Shown here: piece by piece, positions 50,922-61,800 of the stretch
Position numbering within the stretch: position 1 is the stretch's first letter
Layout of the letters: each line of letters starts with the position of its first letter
DNA from: Verrucomicrobiia bacterium
Lineage (GTDB): Bacteria; Verrucomicrobiota; Verrucomicrobiia; Verrucomicrobiales; DEV007
Length of the DNA stretch: 64,000 nucleotides
NCBI GenBank assembly: GCA_020439995.1
Contig: JAGROY010000060.1
Location: 1-64,000, forward strand
Reading direction: 5' to 3'
Translations under genes and position numbers: made by a program
Notes under the pieces: model-generated
The model's input: only the letters and a program-made list of their open reading frames with translations
What the model was told of the DNA's origin: nothing
Databases searched by the model: none

Positions 50922-53900
50922 ATGACTCGTCCCGCTACGCTTCCCGTTTTCACTTATCTCCTTTGTTCATGCTGTTTCGCGGATGTTGTCATCAACGAGA
51001 TTCACTACGAACCAGCAGAACTGGAAGAGCTGTCCGAGTTTATCGAGCTGCACAACACCGGTGACACCGCTGTGGATATGGCGGGTTGGGCGCTTCGGGA
51101 TGGAGTCACTTACACGTTTCCAGAAGGAGCACTGATCGATGCCGCAGGGTATCTGGTAATCGCACGCAATGTCGATGCAGTTCGAGCTGCGCATGGAGTG
51201 GCTGCACTTGGCCCGTGGGAAGGAAGATTGAGCAACAAGGGGGAGCGCGTCGAGCTGGAAGATGCAGAAGGAAAGCGCGTGGATGTCGTGGAGTACGGGC
51301 TGGCTTTTCCCTGGCCCACCGGCTCGGCGGGCGGCGGAGGATCGATGGAGTTGATCAACCCATCGCTTGATAACGACCTCGGTGGATCATGGCGCTACTC
51401 GCAACCACCCAGTCCTCTTGGCGCATTGACCTACATCACGGAATCGTCGCTGAACTGGAGTTACCGCCCCGGCGACAGTGAAGCTTCAGATCCTGTCGGG
51501 GCATGGCGCGGCATCGACTTTGCTGAAGGCGATGATTGGCTTAGAGGGCAGACGCCCATCGGATTCGCGCGAACAGTCGATACGGATGGGCCGTTCAACA
51601 CGTTTCTGGATGGCATGCAGTCTAACTACAGCTCCCTGTATCTGCGGCATTCATTTGAAGTGGCTCCCGGAGAGCTTCCATCCCAATTGCTCCTCCGTTA
51701 CCGGATCGACGATGGCGTAATCATCTGGATCAATGGTGTGGAAGTAGAACGGTTCCAGGTGGATGCAGGCGAGGCACCGTTCAGTGCGACGGCGAATGGT
51801 TCCACTGAAGTCAGTGTGGGCTGGCGGGAAGTGACGATCAACGGCGGCGCTCTGGTAGAAGGTAAAAATGTCATCTCTGCCCACGCCTTCAATTCCTCCA
51901 TCTCCGGCAGCGATTTCTCGGTCGATGTTTCCCTTGAACGTCAGGCCGAGCCGCAACCCGAACCCCAACCAACTGCCGGCCGCCCCAACTCCACGTTCTC
52001 CGCGAACGCCCCACCCCAAGCCCGTCAAGTCAATCACACTCCGAAGCAGCCAAAAACCAACGAGCCCGTAGTCGTTAGCGCCAAGGTTACCGATCCCGAC
52101 GGCGTCGCGCGCGTGACATTGCTTTACCAGATCGTCGAGCCTGGGAACTACATCCGCTCCACCGACGAGGCATTCGAAGCAAACTGGATCGCCATGCCAA
52201 TGACGGACGCAGACGGCGATGATGTGTTTGAGGTGACGATGCCCACATCCGTGCAGGTTCATCGTCGATTGATCCGCTATCGCATCGAAGCAGAAGACAG
52301 TGCCGCCAACTCCGTGCGTGTCCCTTATGCTGACGATCCCGCACTCAACTTTGCCTACTTCGTTTACGACGGTGCCCCAGCGTGGACGGGAAGCTTCAAA
52401 CCTGGCGGTGAAATGGTCACCTTCACCGCCGATATCATGAATTCACTGCCGATCTACCATTTGATCGGACAGGAAAGAGACATTCGCGACTCACAGTACA
52501 CCACGCGCTACAACGACGGAGTGTATCGGTTTCTCGGAACCATGGTTCACGATGGTGAAGTCTACGATCACATGTCCTACCGCATTCGTGGACATGGTTC
52601 GACCTACAACACTGGCAAGAATAAATGGAAACTGCGCTTCAATTCCGGCCACTACTTCAAGGCGCACGACAACTACGGGCGCCCACGGAATGAAGCAGTG
52701 AAAACACTCAACTGGAGCGCACTTGCCAGCCCATGGAACCCGGCGAACCGTGGCATGGCAGGCTTGGACGAGGCTGTCGCTTTCCGCCTCTGGCAGCTCA
52801 CCGGAACCCCAGCTGCCAACACCAATTACTTTCATCTGCGCATTATCGACGACGCGGTTGAGCAAAATCCCGACGACCAGTACGACGGAGACAACTGGGG
52901 GCTCTATCTCACCATCGAGCAAACCGATAAACGCTTCCTCGACGAGCGCGGCCTGCCCGATGGCAACACCTACAACATGCACTTCGGCGATAGCAATGTG
53001 CTCAATCAGGCACCAGGGGAACCTGCAACCACCACCGACCTGCGCCGCTTCTATGGCACTTCCGCCGACGGTTACAACAAGCGCAATCCCATCCAACCAG
53101 TCTCGTGGTGGGAAGAGAACGTTGAAATCGACCACTACTTTTCCTATCGAGCAGTGGTCGAAGCGATCAATCACAGCGACCTGCGGGATCAGGAAAATTC
53201 CAACTATTACCACAACCCGGTGACCGGGAAATGGACCATGATTCCGTGGGATGTCGATCTACTCTATGAAGAGTTCGATCGCTGGGGCCCCAATGCGGTG
53301 CAGTCACAGGCGACACTCGAGCAGTTCCGCAAAGCACTTGATCACCCTGAGCTTAACCTGCGCTTTCAAAACCGTGCCCGTGAACTGCAGGACTTGCTGC
53401 TCAACGAAGATCAAGGATGGATGCTGATTGATGAATTCGCCCACATTCTGGGAAGTGCCGATGGCGAGATGGGCTGGGCGGAGGTCGATGCCTATCGATG
53501 GGAAGAAGACCCACGTTCGCGCGCTATCGAAGGACCTTCCACCAACAGCGGCAGCTTCTTCGTTAATCCCTATCGCTCCACGCGTTTTCCAAGCAAACGT
53601 CGCGAGCTGGTGAGTGGTGATTTTGCTGGCATGATGCAGTGGGTGAAGGACTTCATCGTGCCTACGGGTTTCGGTGGCGGGCGCCTGAACGCAATGGCAG
53701 AAGATCAGACGATCCCTGACAAGCCAGTGCTTACATATGCGGGAGCGGACGGATTTCCGCTGGGAGGAATCGTCCTGCAGTCATCGTCGTTCGCATCGCC
53801 GAGTGGCGAGACGTTTCAGTCGATGCAGTGGCGACTGGGAGAAATCCGCAGCACCGCTGGCGAACCTTACATCTACGAAATTGAGCCGCTGTGGAATCCT

Positions 53901-54818
53901 GAGCCGCAAGACACTTTCGCAGCGCAAGTCACCGTGCCGACATCAGCGCTGGTTCCGGGAAGAACGTACCGCGCCCGCGTCCGCCATCAAGATGCCTCAG
54001 GTCGGTGGAGTCATTGGTCAGATCCGGTTCAGTTCTCACCAGCAGAACCAGACCTAGCAAGCTTGCGCGCCGACCTCGTCATCAGCGAGATCATGTATGA
54101 CCCTGCTCCGCCGTCAGCAGTGGAAATGGCAGCGGGCTTTGGAGCTGCGGATTTCGAATTTGTCGAACTTCACAATCGCGGTGAGGGTAATGTTGATCTG
54201 GCCTCATTGCGATTCACCAAAGGCATTGATTTTGATTTCGCACTGCTGGCCAACCCGGTTCTCACATCCGGACAAACCCTCGTCATTGCCCGCAATGCCG
54301 ATGCGTTTGCCCTGCGCTACGGATTTGCCGCAGCAGCTGAGTGGGGAGCCGACAAGCTCGCCAACGAAGGCGAACTCCTGAAGCTTAGCGTCGGAGCAGG
54401 ACTGTCATTCATCGAGATCGACTACAACGACGCGGCACCCTGGCCAGTCGCAGGCAGCGCTGGCTCAATCGAGCTCAGCCGCATTACCGCTACTGACACG
54501 ACTGTCGCTGCGAGCTGGAGACGCAGTGCTCTCGCCAATGGATCGCCGGGAACCATCCCTGAAATTGCCGATGGACAAGTACCCGTGATCGTAAGCCTGC
54601 AGCTCGATGAAACGATCGCCTCCCTGACTATTGACGCTGCCTTGGGTTCCGGCGAACCACAATTGCAGACATCCGCCGACCTCGTGTTATGGGTAAATCA
54701 ACCCAGCACCGTGTCACCAATCGATGGCGCTCCCAGCGGCCAGCGCTACAAGCTCGAATACCCGCTCGCTGATGATCAGCGTTCAGGAGATCTGTTTTTG
54801 AGGACAGTCCTTAAGTGA
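50922..54818 (+). CDS. Giant exported CotH-kinase and lamin-tail protein (second copy)
   Basis: This 1298-residue protein has a signal peptide (RPATLPVFTYLLCSCCFA) directly followed by a lamin-tail domain (INEIHYEPAELEELSEFIEL). Next come a galactose-binding-like jelly roll (RIDDGVIIWINGVEVE), a Pro/Gln-rich linker and an Ig-like domain (NEPVVVSAKVTDPDGVARV). The CotH-like kinase domain spans about residues 500-850, with NKWKLRFNSG, NWGLYLTIEQTDKRFLD and IPWDVDLLYEEFD as probable catalytic parts. A fibronectin-like region, a second lamin-tail (SEIMYDPAPPSAVEM) and a C-terminal module (QTSADLVLW...LFLRTVLK) end it. It is related in layout to the other CotH protein. The ATG at 50922 gives the best signal peptide. 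Confidence 0.87.
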   Translation: MTRPATLPVFTYLLCSCCFADVVINEIHYEPAELEELSEFIELHNTGDTAVDMAGWALRDGVTYTFPEGALIDAAGYLVIARNVDAVRAAHGVAALGPWEGRLSNKGERVELEDAEGKRVDVVEYGLAFPWPTGSAGGGGSMELINPSLDNDLGGSWRYSQPPSPLGALTYITESSLNWSYRPGDSEASDPVGAWRGIDFAEGDDWLRGQTPIGFARTVDTDGPFNTFLDGMQSNYSSLYLRHSFEVAPGELPSQLLLRYRIDDGVIIWINGVEVERFQVDAGEAPFSATANGSTEVSVGWREVTINGGALVEGKNVISAHAFNSSISGSDFSVDVSLERQAEPQPEPQPTAGRPNSTFSANAPPQARQVNHTPKQPKTNEPVVVSAKVTDPDGVARVTLLYQIVEPGNYIRSTDEAFEANWIAMPMTDADGDDVFEVTMPTSVQVHRRLIRYRIEAEDSAANSVRVPYADDPALNFAYFVYDGAPAWTGSFKPGGEMVTFTADIMNSLPIYHLIGQERDIRDSQYTTRYNDGVYRFLGTMVHDGEVYDHMSYRIRGHGSTYNTGKNKWKLRFNSGHYFKAHDNYGRPRNEAVKTLNWSALASPWNPANRGMAGLDEAVAFRLWQLTGTPAANTNYFHLRIIDDAVEQNPDDQYDGDNWGLYLTIEQTDKRFLDERGLPDGNTYNMHFGDSNVLNQAPGEPATTTDLRRFYGTSADGYNKRNPIQPVSWWEENVEIDHYFSYRAVVEAINHSDLRDQENSNYYHNPVTGKWTMIPWDVDLLYEEFDRWGPNAVQSQATLEQFRKALDHPELNLRFQNRARELQDLLLNEDQGWMLIDEFAHILGSADGEMGWAEVDAYRWEEDPRSRAIEGPSTNSGSFFVNPYRSTRFPSKRRELVSGDFAGMMQWVKDFIVPTGFGGGRLNAMAEDQTIPDKPVLTYAGADGFPLGGIVLQSSSFASPSGETFQSMQWRLGEIRSTAGEPYIYEIEPLWNPEPQDTFAAQVTVPTSALVPGRTYRARVRHQDASGRWSHWSDPVQFSPAEPDLASLRADLVISEIMYDPAPPSAVEMAAGFGAADFEFVELHNRGEGNVDLASLRFTKGIDFDFALLANPVLTSGQTLVIARNADAFALRYGFAAAAEWGADKLANEGELLKLSVGAGLSFIEIDYNDAAPWPVAGSAGSIELSRITATDTTVAASWRRSALANGSPGTIPEIADGQVPVIVSLQLDETIASLTIDAALGSGEPQLQTSADLVLWVNQPSTVSPIDGAPSGQRYKLEYPLADDQRSGDLFLRTVLK

Positions 54819-54846
54819 ACAGCCCACGGAGATCGAATACCACCCC

Positions 54847-56223
54847 ATGACCCACGTTCCATTTCTTCCATTTCTTCATTTACCGCGGCCTACCCCCTGG
54901 TCGTTGTGCGCGCTGTTGTTTCTCGCCTGTTTTCCAATGATCAGGACTGCTGCTCAGGCTGACGATCCCAGTCCTTTGCCCCTTTATGACAAGGATCCGC
55001 AGCACTTGTGGAATCGCCTTTCCTCAGCCATCACTACGTGCGCGCCGGAAGGAAAACCAGTGCCACCGGATCTGCTGGATCCTCCTTACCTCGATCTACT
55101 TTTCGCGGGCGAGGCGAAAATGGAAGCGGTCGCGCTGCTGAATGAATTCCTGGCAAGTGAGGTAACGCTGGTAGCCATGGCACCGATTCAGAGGGCACTC
55201 ATGCAGCGGGATCTCCTCGCCGCTTTCCATCAACTCACGGAGGGTGAGTGGACCAGTGCCAAGCGCGAGTTGGCCACGGCTCTTGCCCGGGCCATTCGCC
55301 GGGTGGCCCTCGCTCCCGAGGAGATCCGCACGCTACCCGACAACTACGCTGCGGCCACAGTAAGCCTGGGCATTCCTACCGCAGATGATCCGGCGCATCC
55401 CGCACCCTTTTTGCCCAAGGATCTGCTGGCGGATGATGGCCCCTGGATTCTGCTGGCGACCGAGGGAACAGAAACTGCGGTCGTACCCCGTTTTCATTTC
55501 AAAACCTTCCGAGCCCGCAGCTCATTCGAAGTGCGGATGCACCACCCGGACGGCCGTGCAGCGGGCGAAGCTTATCTGAAGGCACTGGCGGACATGGCGC
55601 AACCCTGGGTGTATGAAGAATCTGCGGAAGCACAGGAGCTCAAGCCCAATGTACCCGATAACGGCATCTGGCCGAACCCCGCTACTCCGCAGTTTCCGGT
55701 CGGCACCGCGTGGGCGCTGGTGCGCCGAGCCATGCTGGCGGACAGTAATGGTCGGCCCGTGGTCTCGCCTCTCGTGGAGAGCGTCCAGATCCGGGTGTAT
55801 CGTGCGGCGAGCCCGAAGGCCCTAATGCAATCCCCGGACTTCCAGAGTGTCGTAAACGAGCTGGAGAAAAGCAGCAGCGATTACAATTTACTTGATTTTG
55901 TGGCAGCCCGCTACATGACGTCTTTCGAGTGGGAAATGAAGCGTGCACTGGTACTGGAAAAGGGAGGATTTCACCTGACGGTGCCGGATGATCTGCCGTT
56001 CTCCGGTTTCTCTCCGTCGGAAAAACGTCCGATCGCCAGCTTCTGCATGCAGTGCCACTCGGCTCCCGGGATTCACTCAGTTCAGAGCCGCGCGAGACTG
56101 TTCAGTGAGGCGCTGGAGCTCAAACCATCAAACCGCGCCAGCCTGGACCGCGTCACCACCAGCGAAGCCCGCAAGCAGCCAGGCTGGCTCCTGCTTGAGT
56201 GGTTGTGGCAAGAAAATTTTTAG
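54847..56223 (+). CDS. Exported protein with a single CxxCH haem-attachment motif
   Basis: This 458-residue protein has an N-terminal signal (WSLCALLFLACFPMIRTAAQA). Most of it is unassigned, with a helical N-terminal half. Near the C-terminus Cys400-Met-Gln-Cys403-His404 (CMQCH) is a classic c-type haem-binding motif, preceded by PIASFCMQCHSAPG. No clear distal Met domain is visible, so it may be a low-complexity cytochrome c or a relic. It begins 29 bp after the second CotH gene on the same strand and could be co-transcribed. It converges with the AraC gene. Confidence 0.7.
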   Translation: MTHVPFLPFLHLPRPTPWSLCALLFLACFPMIRTAAQADDPSPLPLYDKDPQHLWNRLSSAITTCAPEGKPVPPDLLDPPYLDLLFAGEAKMEAVALLNEFLASEVTLVAMAPIQRALMQRDLLAAFHQLTEGEWTSAKRELATALARAIRRVALAPEEIRTLPDNYAAATVSLGIPTADDPAHPAPFLPKDLLADDGPWILLATEGTETAVVPRFHFKTFRARSSFEVRMHHPDGRAAGEAYLKALADMAQPWVYEESAEAQELKPNVPDNGIWPNPATPQFPVGTAWALVRRAMLADSNGRPVVSPLVESVQIRVYRAASPKALMQSPDFQSVVNELEKSSSDYNLLDFVAARYMTSFEWEMKRALVLEKGGFHLTVPDDLPFSGFSPSEKRPIASFCMQCHSAPGIHSVQSRARLFSEALELKPSNRASLDRVTTSEARKQPGWLLLEWLWQENF

Positions 56224-56247
56224 CCAGGCTTTCCGTATCCTGCCGAA

Positions 56248-57150
56248 TCATCCACAGAAATCCGCCCGATACTCAGCCGTACTTCGGCCAAAGGTTGCCT
56301 TCATCTGTTCATCCAGGCCGCTGGCATTGGTGAAGCCGGTCTGTGCGACAATGGCTTCCGTTGAAGTTTCGCCGGCCAGGATCTGGCGTGCCGCGTGTTG
56401 GGCGCGGCGGCGTTCGAGGTAATCCATCGGTGCCATGCCGAGCCCGTCTTCGATGATCTGGGACAGGCGCGATTCTTTCATTCCACTTTCCTCTGTGGCT
56501 TGCCGGATATTCATGCGCTTGCCCTGAGCTGCTACACGTTCAAACATTGCCAGCAACTTCGGCAGCTCCGCAGGCCAGTCCAGGTGTTGCTTTCCGCGCC
56601 AGTATTTGCCGTGCGCCGCTGCCAGTTGCAGTAGTATTTTGAGCAGCGTATGCTTCACAAGGCTACTGGTAGGAATGTTAGATTCTAGCTCGCCACGTAT
56701 GACTGTGAGGTCAGATTCAAGGGCCGCGAGAACTGGTGCTTCCAGAGAGAATACTTGCGGCTGATGGTCGCCAGATTCCCGCCCGCTGAAATAGAAGGGA
56801 CGCCCCCACAGCGCCGCAGAATTTTTCGATCCAAGCAACGATTCCGACTGATCCGATAGCCACTCCGGCAGGAAGCGCAGCGCCGTCATCGTGAGAGCCT
56901 GCACATTCACCAGATTGAAGCGCCCCCCAGGGAGCGACCCTACAGCCGTTCCGTTTGCGATCACCTGCCTGCCCTTGCCAGTCTTTGTGTCGACCACAGC
57001 CTTGCCGGAGTGCACGATGAAGATTTCAGGCTGCTCGCGAGGGGTCAGCTCAAAGTCGGCGACAAGTTCGAACATGCGCATGCGCACCGGCCATCCACCC
57101 AGTTTCTCCTGATGATTGGTCTTTGACTGATTCCGTTTGAAGAGTTGCAC
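56248..57150 (-). CDS. AraC-family transcriptional regulator
   Basis: This 300-residue protein has a C-terminal double helix-turn-helix of the AraC/XylS type (MNIRQATEESGMKESRLSQI and TEAIVAQTGFTNASGLDEQM...FGRSTAEYR). The N-terminal ~190 residues contain a cupin-like effector region (EIFIVHSGKAVVDTKTG) with no clear ligand motif. The start is uncertain: a GTG at 57150 gives 300 residues and an ATG at 57081 gives 277. It is divergent from the histidine kinase gene (120 bp between) and convergent with the putative cytochrome gene. Its regulon cannot be inferred. Confidence 0.88.
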   Translation of the reverse strand: MQLFKRNQSKTNHQEKLGGWPVRMRMFELVADFELTPREQPEIFIVHSGKAVVDTKTGKGRQVIANGTAVGSLPGGRFNLVNVQALTMTALRFLPEWLSDQSESLLGSKNSAALWGRPFYFSGRESGDHQPQVFSLEAPVLAALESDLTVIRGELESNIPTSSLVKHTLLKILLQLAAAHGKYWRGKQHLDWPAELPKLLAMFERVAAQGKRMNIRQATEESGMKESRLSQIIEDGLGMAPMDYLERRRAQHAARQILAGETSTEAIVAQTGFTNASGLDEQMKATFGRSTAEYRADFCG

Positions 57151-57269
57151 TGCGAAATACCTAGCGCATTTCCGCAGATTGAAAACCGATTACCTTCGTG
57201 CCGGCATGATCCGCGCTTGGCTCCTCGGGTGAACCGTGGCAGTGTGGCCCTGATAGCTAGCACGATTCG

Positions 57270-58484
57270 ATGGCCAGAAAATCAGGATTTCTAGACAAAT
57301 TCATTCAGCGACTTGACCGCGTGGAGCCAGGTGAAGTCCAGAGCTACCTCGTGCGACTGGCACAGGATCACGGCCTGCTGGAGAGGGTGTTTGACGCACT
57401 GCAAGAGGGCGTAATCGTCACCAACCTGAGGGGTGAAATCACTTACATCAACAGGGCTGCCTGTCAGTTCTTTGGCCTCGATGCCGAAAGTGTGGCTGGC
57501 ATTGCGGTGGAGGCAGTGATTCACGGCCTCGAGTGGAAGAACCTGATCGGCAAAGGTGAGGGACAGGTGGTCAGCCGTGACCTCGAGGTCTTCTATCCGG
57601 ACCGGCGATTTCTCAATTTCTACCTGACTCCTCTGGAAGAGCAGGGCGAACGCGAGATGTCGGGCTACGTAATGCTGGTGCGCGACATCACTTTGACCCG
57701 CAAGCTGGCCGAGGAAGAGATCGAATCGGAAAGACTGAATGCATTGACGATGCTTGCAGCCAGCGTGGCACATGAAATTGGGAATCCTTTGAACTCGCTC
57801 AACATTCACCTGCAGGTGCTGGAGCGTAAGTTGAAGAAGATTTCGCCGGATGCCTACGCAGCGACGAGTGATATTCTAGAAGTGGCGCGTGGTGAAATCA
57901 CCCGGCTCGATTTTATCATCGATCAGTTCCTGCGGGCGATTCGCCCCACCAAACCACAACTGGAACTGCAGAGCCTGAACACTCTGGTCACCGAAGCAAC
58001 GAGCTTCCTGAAGCCGGAACTCGAAGACAGATGCATCACCACAAGACTTATCCTGGAAGAGAAGCTGCCGATGCTGCGAGTCGACGGCGATCAGATGAAG
58101 CAGGCTTTTTACAATCTCATTAAGAATGCGTTCCAGGCAATGGGAACCAAGGGCCGACTGACCGTCACCACGGAATCCAATGAATACGAGGTCAGGGTTA
58201 TTGTTAGTGATACCGGCAAAGGAATCACGCGCGAAACGATGGGGCGTATCTTTGAGCCATACTACACCACAAAGGCATCGGGCACCGGACTGGGATTGCT
58301 CATCGTGCGGCGTATCGTCCGCGAGCACGGTGGAGAACTGGGAGTAACCAGCGAAGCAGAAGTGGGCACCACGATCACCATCCACCTGCCCCGCGGCCCC
58401 AAGCCCGTGCGAATGCTGGAGGACAAGGCGACCACTGTGCCAAGGACTGTCAAGAAGAAGTCCGAGACGGTCATCGATGTGTAG
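57270..58484 (+). CDS. Soluble PAS-domain sensor histidine kinase
   Basis: This 404-residue kinase lacks transmembrane segments. A PAS domain covers about residues 35-150 (VFDALQEGVIVTNLRGEITYIN). It is followed by a HisKA region with phospho-acceptor His168 in SVAHEIGNPLNSL and a HATPase with N-box NLIKNAFQAM, G1 DTGKGI and G2 GTGLGL. The architecture resembles NtrB-type cytoplasmic kinases. No response-regulator gene is adjacent, so it is an orphan in this window. The C-terminal tail is basic and Thr/Val-rich. Confidence 0.93.
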   Translation: MARKSGFLDKFIQRLDRVEPGEVQSYLVRLAQDHGLLERVFDALQEGVIVTNLRGEITYINRAACQFFGLDAESVAGIAVEAVIHGLEWKNLIGKGEGQVVSRDLEVFYPDRRFLNFYLTPLEEQGEREMSGYVMLVRDITLTRKLAEEEIESERLNALTMLAASVAHEIGNPLNSLNIHLQVLERKLKKISPDAYAATSDILEVARGEITRLDFIIDQFLRAIRPTKPQLELQSLNTLVTEATSFLKPELEDRCITTRLILEEKLPMLRVDGDQMKQAFYNLIKNAFQAMGTKGRLTVTTESNEYEVRVIVSDTGKGITRETMGRIFEPYYTTKASGTGLGLLIVRRIVREHGGELGVTSEAEVGTTITIHLPRGPKPVRMLEDKATTVPRTVKKKSETVIDV

Positions 58485-58800
58485 CAGCTGTGGCTTGCTT
58501 CGCTCTAAAACGGCTTGGAGCTCATTCTCCACCTGTATTTATGGCGGTCACGTCCAGACGAAATCTTAATGAAGACCGAAAGAAGAATCTCACAACTATT
58601 CGGCATCTTAACAGCGGTTTAATGGTGATTGAGCCATTATTCAGGTGCTGACATTACTGACTTTGAGCTTGTGGTTTTTTCTGAACGTAGATTGCGTGGC
58701 TTCTGCGTCCGCCTGCGGCGGAGTCAGATTTGTCAGTGCGCATAGTGCGCATGTGAAAACCGTCCATTCATTGGATTCAGCTGGCAATAACTAACTAACT
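58485..58800. other. Intergenic region before the 1536-residue protein gene
   Basis: This 316-bp stretch includes a small GC hairpin TCCGCCTGCGGCGGA (58708-58722) and a direct repeat of GTGCGCAT near 58735-58750. I see no recognisable gene or clear promoter. Confidence 0.4.
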
Positions 58801-61800
58801 ATGATCACGCGAAAAACTACAGCGTATCTCCGCTCGGTGCTGACGGCACTCGGAGCAATGGGCGTCTCCCTTGTGGGGAGCGCCACGGCCAACGCCCAGT
58901 TCCTGCCGTTCTGGCTCGGACAGGGTGTGGTTCTTGAAGCATCTGACATTTACGATGACGGTGTGGCAGCGCAGTCGCTGCAGGTCACCTACTACGACGG
59001 AATCAATCCTGAATCTCTGGGGGACGATGAAATTTGGGTGGTCAGCCCTGATGGATTCAATGCCCTGGCGAAGTTCGAAGGATACGAAGAGATTCCTGGC
59101 GGCGACGTGCTTGCCGATCCGGAGCTGCTGGATCGACTGGGGCTGTTCGGGCCGGAGGGAGATCCGCTGTTGCCCTGGCTTTTCGATTCTGCGATCTCCG
59201 CAAAGTACTCCCTTCCCGCGCCTGATGGCAACGCATGGAACCCGGACGACAACGGTTCCTACTCGGTGCTTGTCGCTCCCGAGTCGGTCGCACTTAAAAC
59301 AGGCGGATTCGTCGGGCATCAGCTGCTGGGCACCTTCGGCGTCCGTATCGGTGAGCCGCTGCCCGTTCAGGTGGATGATTGGAATGTCGATGTCCTGGAT
59401 TCCAATGGCGTGTGCAATGCCAATGTCAGGCTCAAGTTTGCCTCCGCAACTGATGTGGAATGGGGCGAAGTCATGCGCGATGGCGAGCGGCTCTTCGTGC
59501 GCATCGAGGCCACGACGGGTGATGCTGGTGCACGTGCTGCGTCTCACAGTTACGCTCTGGGAGACTTGCCCCCAGGCCAGTATCTGTTTGAAGTTCGAGT
59601 GAACGATCGCCTGCTCGATGCGACTCCATTTGTAAAACGGGACACGCCACTGATCGTGCCAGCCAGGACGGACGTAGCCGTGCTGCAAGGCCCAGCGCAG
59701 CCGTTGACTGGAAATGTCACGGTTCAGTTCACGAAAGCGGGTTGGGCAGTTGCAGACGCTGGTGAGATTCAGCGATCTGGAAACCGATTCTTCGTCAATG
59801 CCACAGCTGCGCGGTCAGCTGATGGTGTCGAGGGTGATGCGTGGACCATGGACTATCCCATCCCAGAGCCGGAACCAGGAATCTACACGTTCACGTTTTG
59901 CCTGAATGGTCAGGTCTGCGACTCGACGCGATTTGCAGTGGCGGGTCCAGATGGCGCTATCCGGGTGCAAAGCCTCGACGTCGTATTCACCGGTGCAATC
60001 GCCTGCCCAGATGGCATTCCGGGGGGCGCTCTGGTGGGCGAAGGCGAATGTCTTTATGACCATGTGGCAGGTGTGACGGTGGCACTTTCGCCACAGGTCG
60101 CCGTGGTAGACTGGGGCACGCCTGAGCGTCTAAATGGACGTACGATCGTTATCGATATTACAACCGCAGAGGTGCCCGGTGGAATCCCAGAGCCCGATCC
60201 CACAGAAGGATGGCCGCTCGGAACAAGTCATCGTTACGATCTGGGGCTTCTCGAAGCCGGCGAGTGGTCGCTGCTCATCACAAGTGCTGGTCAGCGGCTG
60301 GCGAAGGAGACATTCAACTCGCCCGCCTCCAGTGGACTGAATGCGGAACTGCGCACTGCACCTTTGGATCCAGAACGGCCAGAGCATCAGTTCAACGTGA
60401 TCTACTCCGGATTTTCGCCAGTGGATGTGTCTACGCTGGGCGATGATGACATTCAAGTAACCAACCCGATCCTGTATGTAATGGACCTGGTCGGCCCGGC
60501 TCCCGACTGCCTGACACAGTTCGCCAAGCTGGTTGACTATGCAGTCGCGACCGACGGCGGGCCGACGATGGCGACCTACTCGATTCGCTGCACCGATGAG
60601 AACTGGGCAAAATGGGGCAGCGCAGGTGGATTTGCAGAAGGTCTGGACGTGTTTCTTGCCGAAGGGGGTGTCTCAACCGTGAGCGGCGTGAAGGTGGAAG
60701 GCAGGCAACTGGGAGTGATTCCCTTCAAGAGTGACGCGTTTCACCTGACAGTCCATGCGGATGCCAGACCGGTTCATGAGCCTGGAACCACCGCGAAGAT
60801 TTATGTCTCCTACGACAGCCGAAGCCCGATCGATGTTGCCTCGCTTGGTGATGGCGACATCGTGGCATTCGAAGCTGAGATTATCGCCGCAGATGGAACG
60901 GTAACTCCACTCGCCGAGCCGCTGTATGCGGCGCTGAGCGAGTACAAGGCATCTGATGATCATCAAAACATTGAAGCCGTCTACAATCTGGCACCTGCAA
61001 ATGGCTGGACGGCAAAGTGGAACGGCCACTACATTCTTACACTCCCACAAGGGGAGCTCACCAATGAGTCTGGACAGCCAAACAAGCGCAGCGCTGTCGG
61101 CACCCTGATGGTCGACATCGAACCCGACCTCGTCATCGGCGATGCGAGAATCGCAATCCGGCAGGATGGCGACAAAGTCCTCGCGGATGTGAAAACTGAT
61201 CTGCGCTCCCACATGATTTCCGCATGGGGAAATCCAGTGCTGCGCGGCAACATTTTCTATCTGGATGCGTCAGCAGATCCATCGACTACCGGAAGCACTC
61301 AGGAACACACCTACCAGTTGCTGCCGCAGGTTGAGGCAAATCCCGACGAACCGGTGGAATTCGAGCCCATCCCGGGCGATGCCATATTGCCTGCAATACT
61401 GAGTCAGCCGTTCGACATTGTGATTCGAACTGCGGACGAATGGGAAGCTTTCATCAAAGAGCACCGGGATGACGCCAGCAATGCAGAGACACCAGCTCCG
61501 CCGGTAGATTTCGGATCGAGGATGATCGTGGGCATCGCTCTTGGTCGGCAACCGTCTGGCTTCGATGTGCAGATATCAGGAGTCGTGATCTCCGGCGGGG
61601 GGCAATTGGTCGTCCGTTACGACGAGATCATTCCCGGAGTGCAGCCCCCGGAGGACGCGTTCAGCAACCCGATTGCTCTGGTCAGTATTCCCCAAATTGA
61701 TGTGCCGGTCTCATTTGAACAAAACATCATCGCACTCCCGGGACCAGCGCCTGATGAAAACGGCCTGATAGCTCCGGCAGATCCGTTTCCACTACCATTC

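Noticed and set aside
58700-58760. Hairpin TCCGCCTGCGGCGGA and GTGCGCAT repeats considered as terminator or operator
   Set aside because: No T-tract after the hairpin, and no regulator or second site to support an operator.
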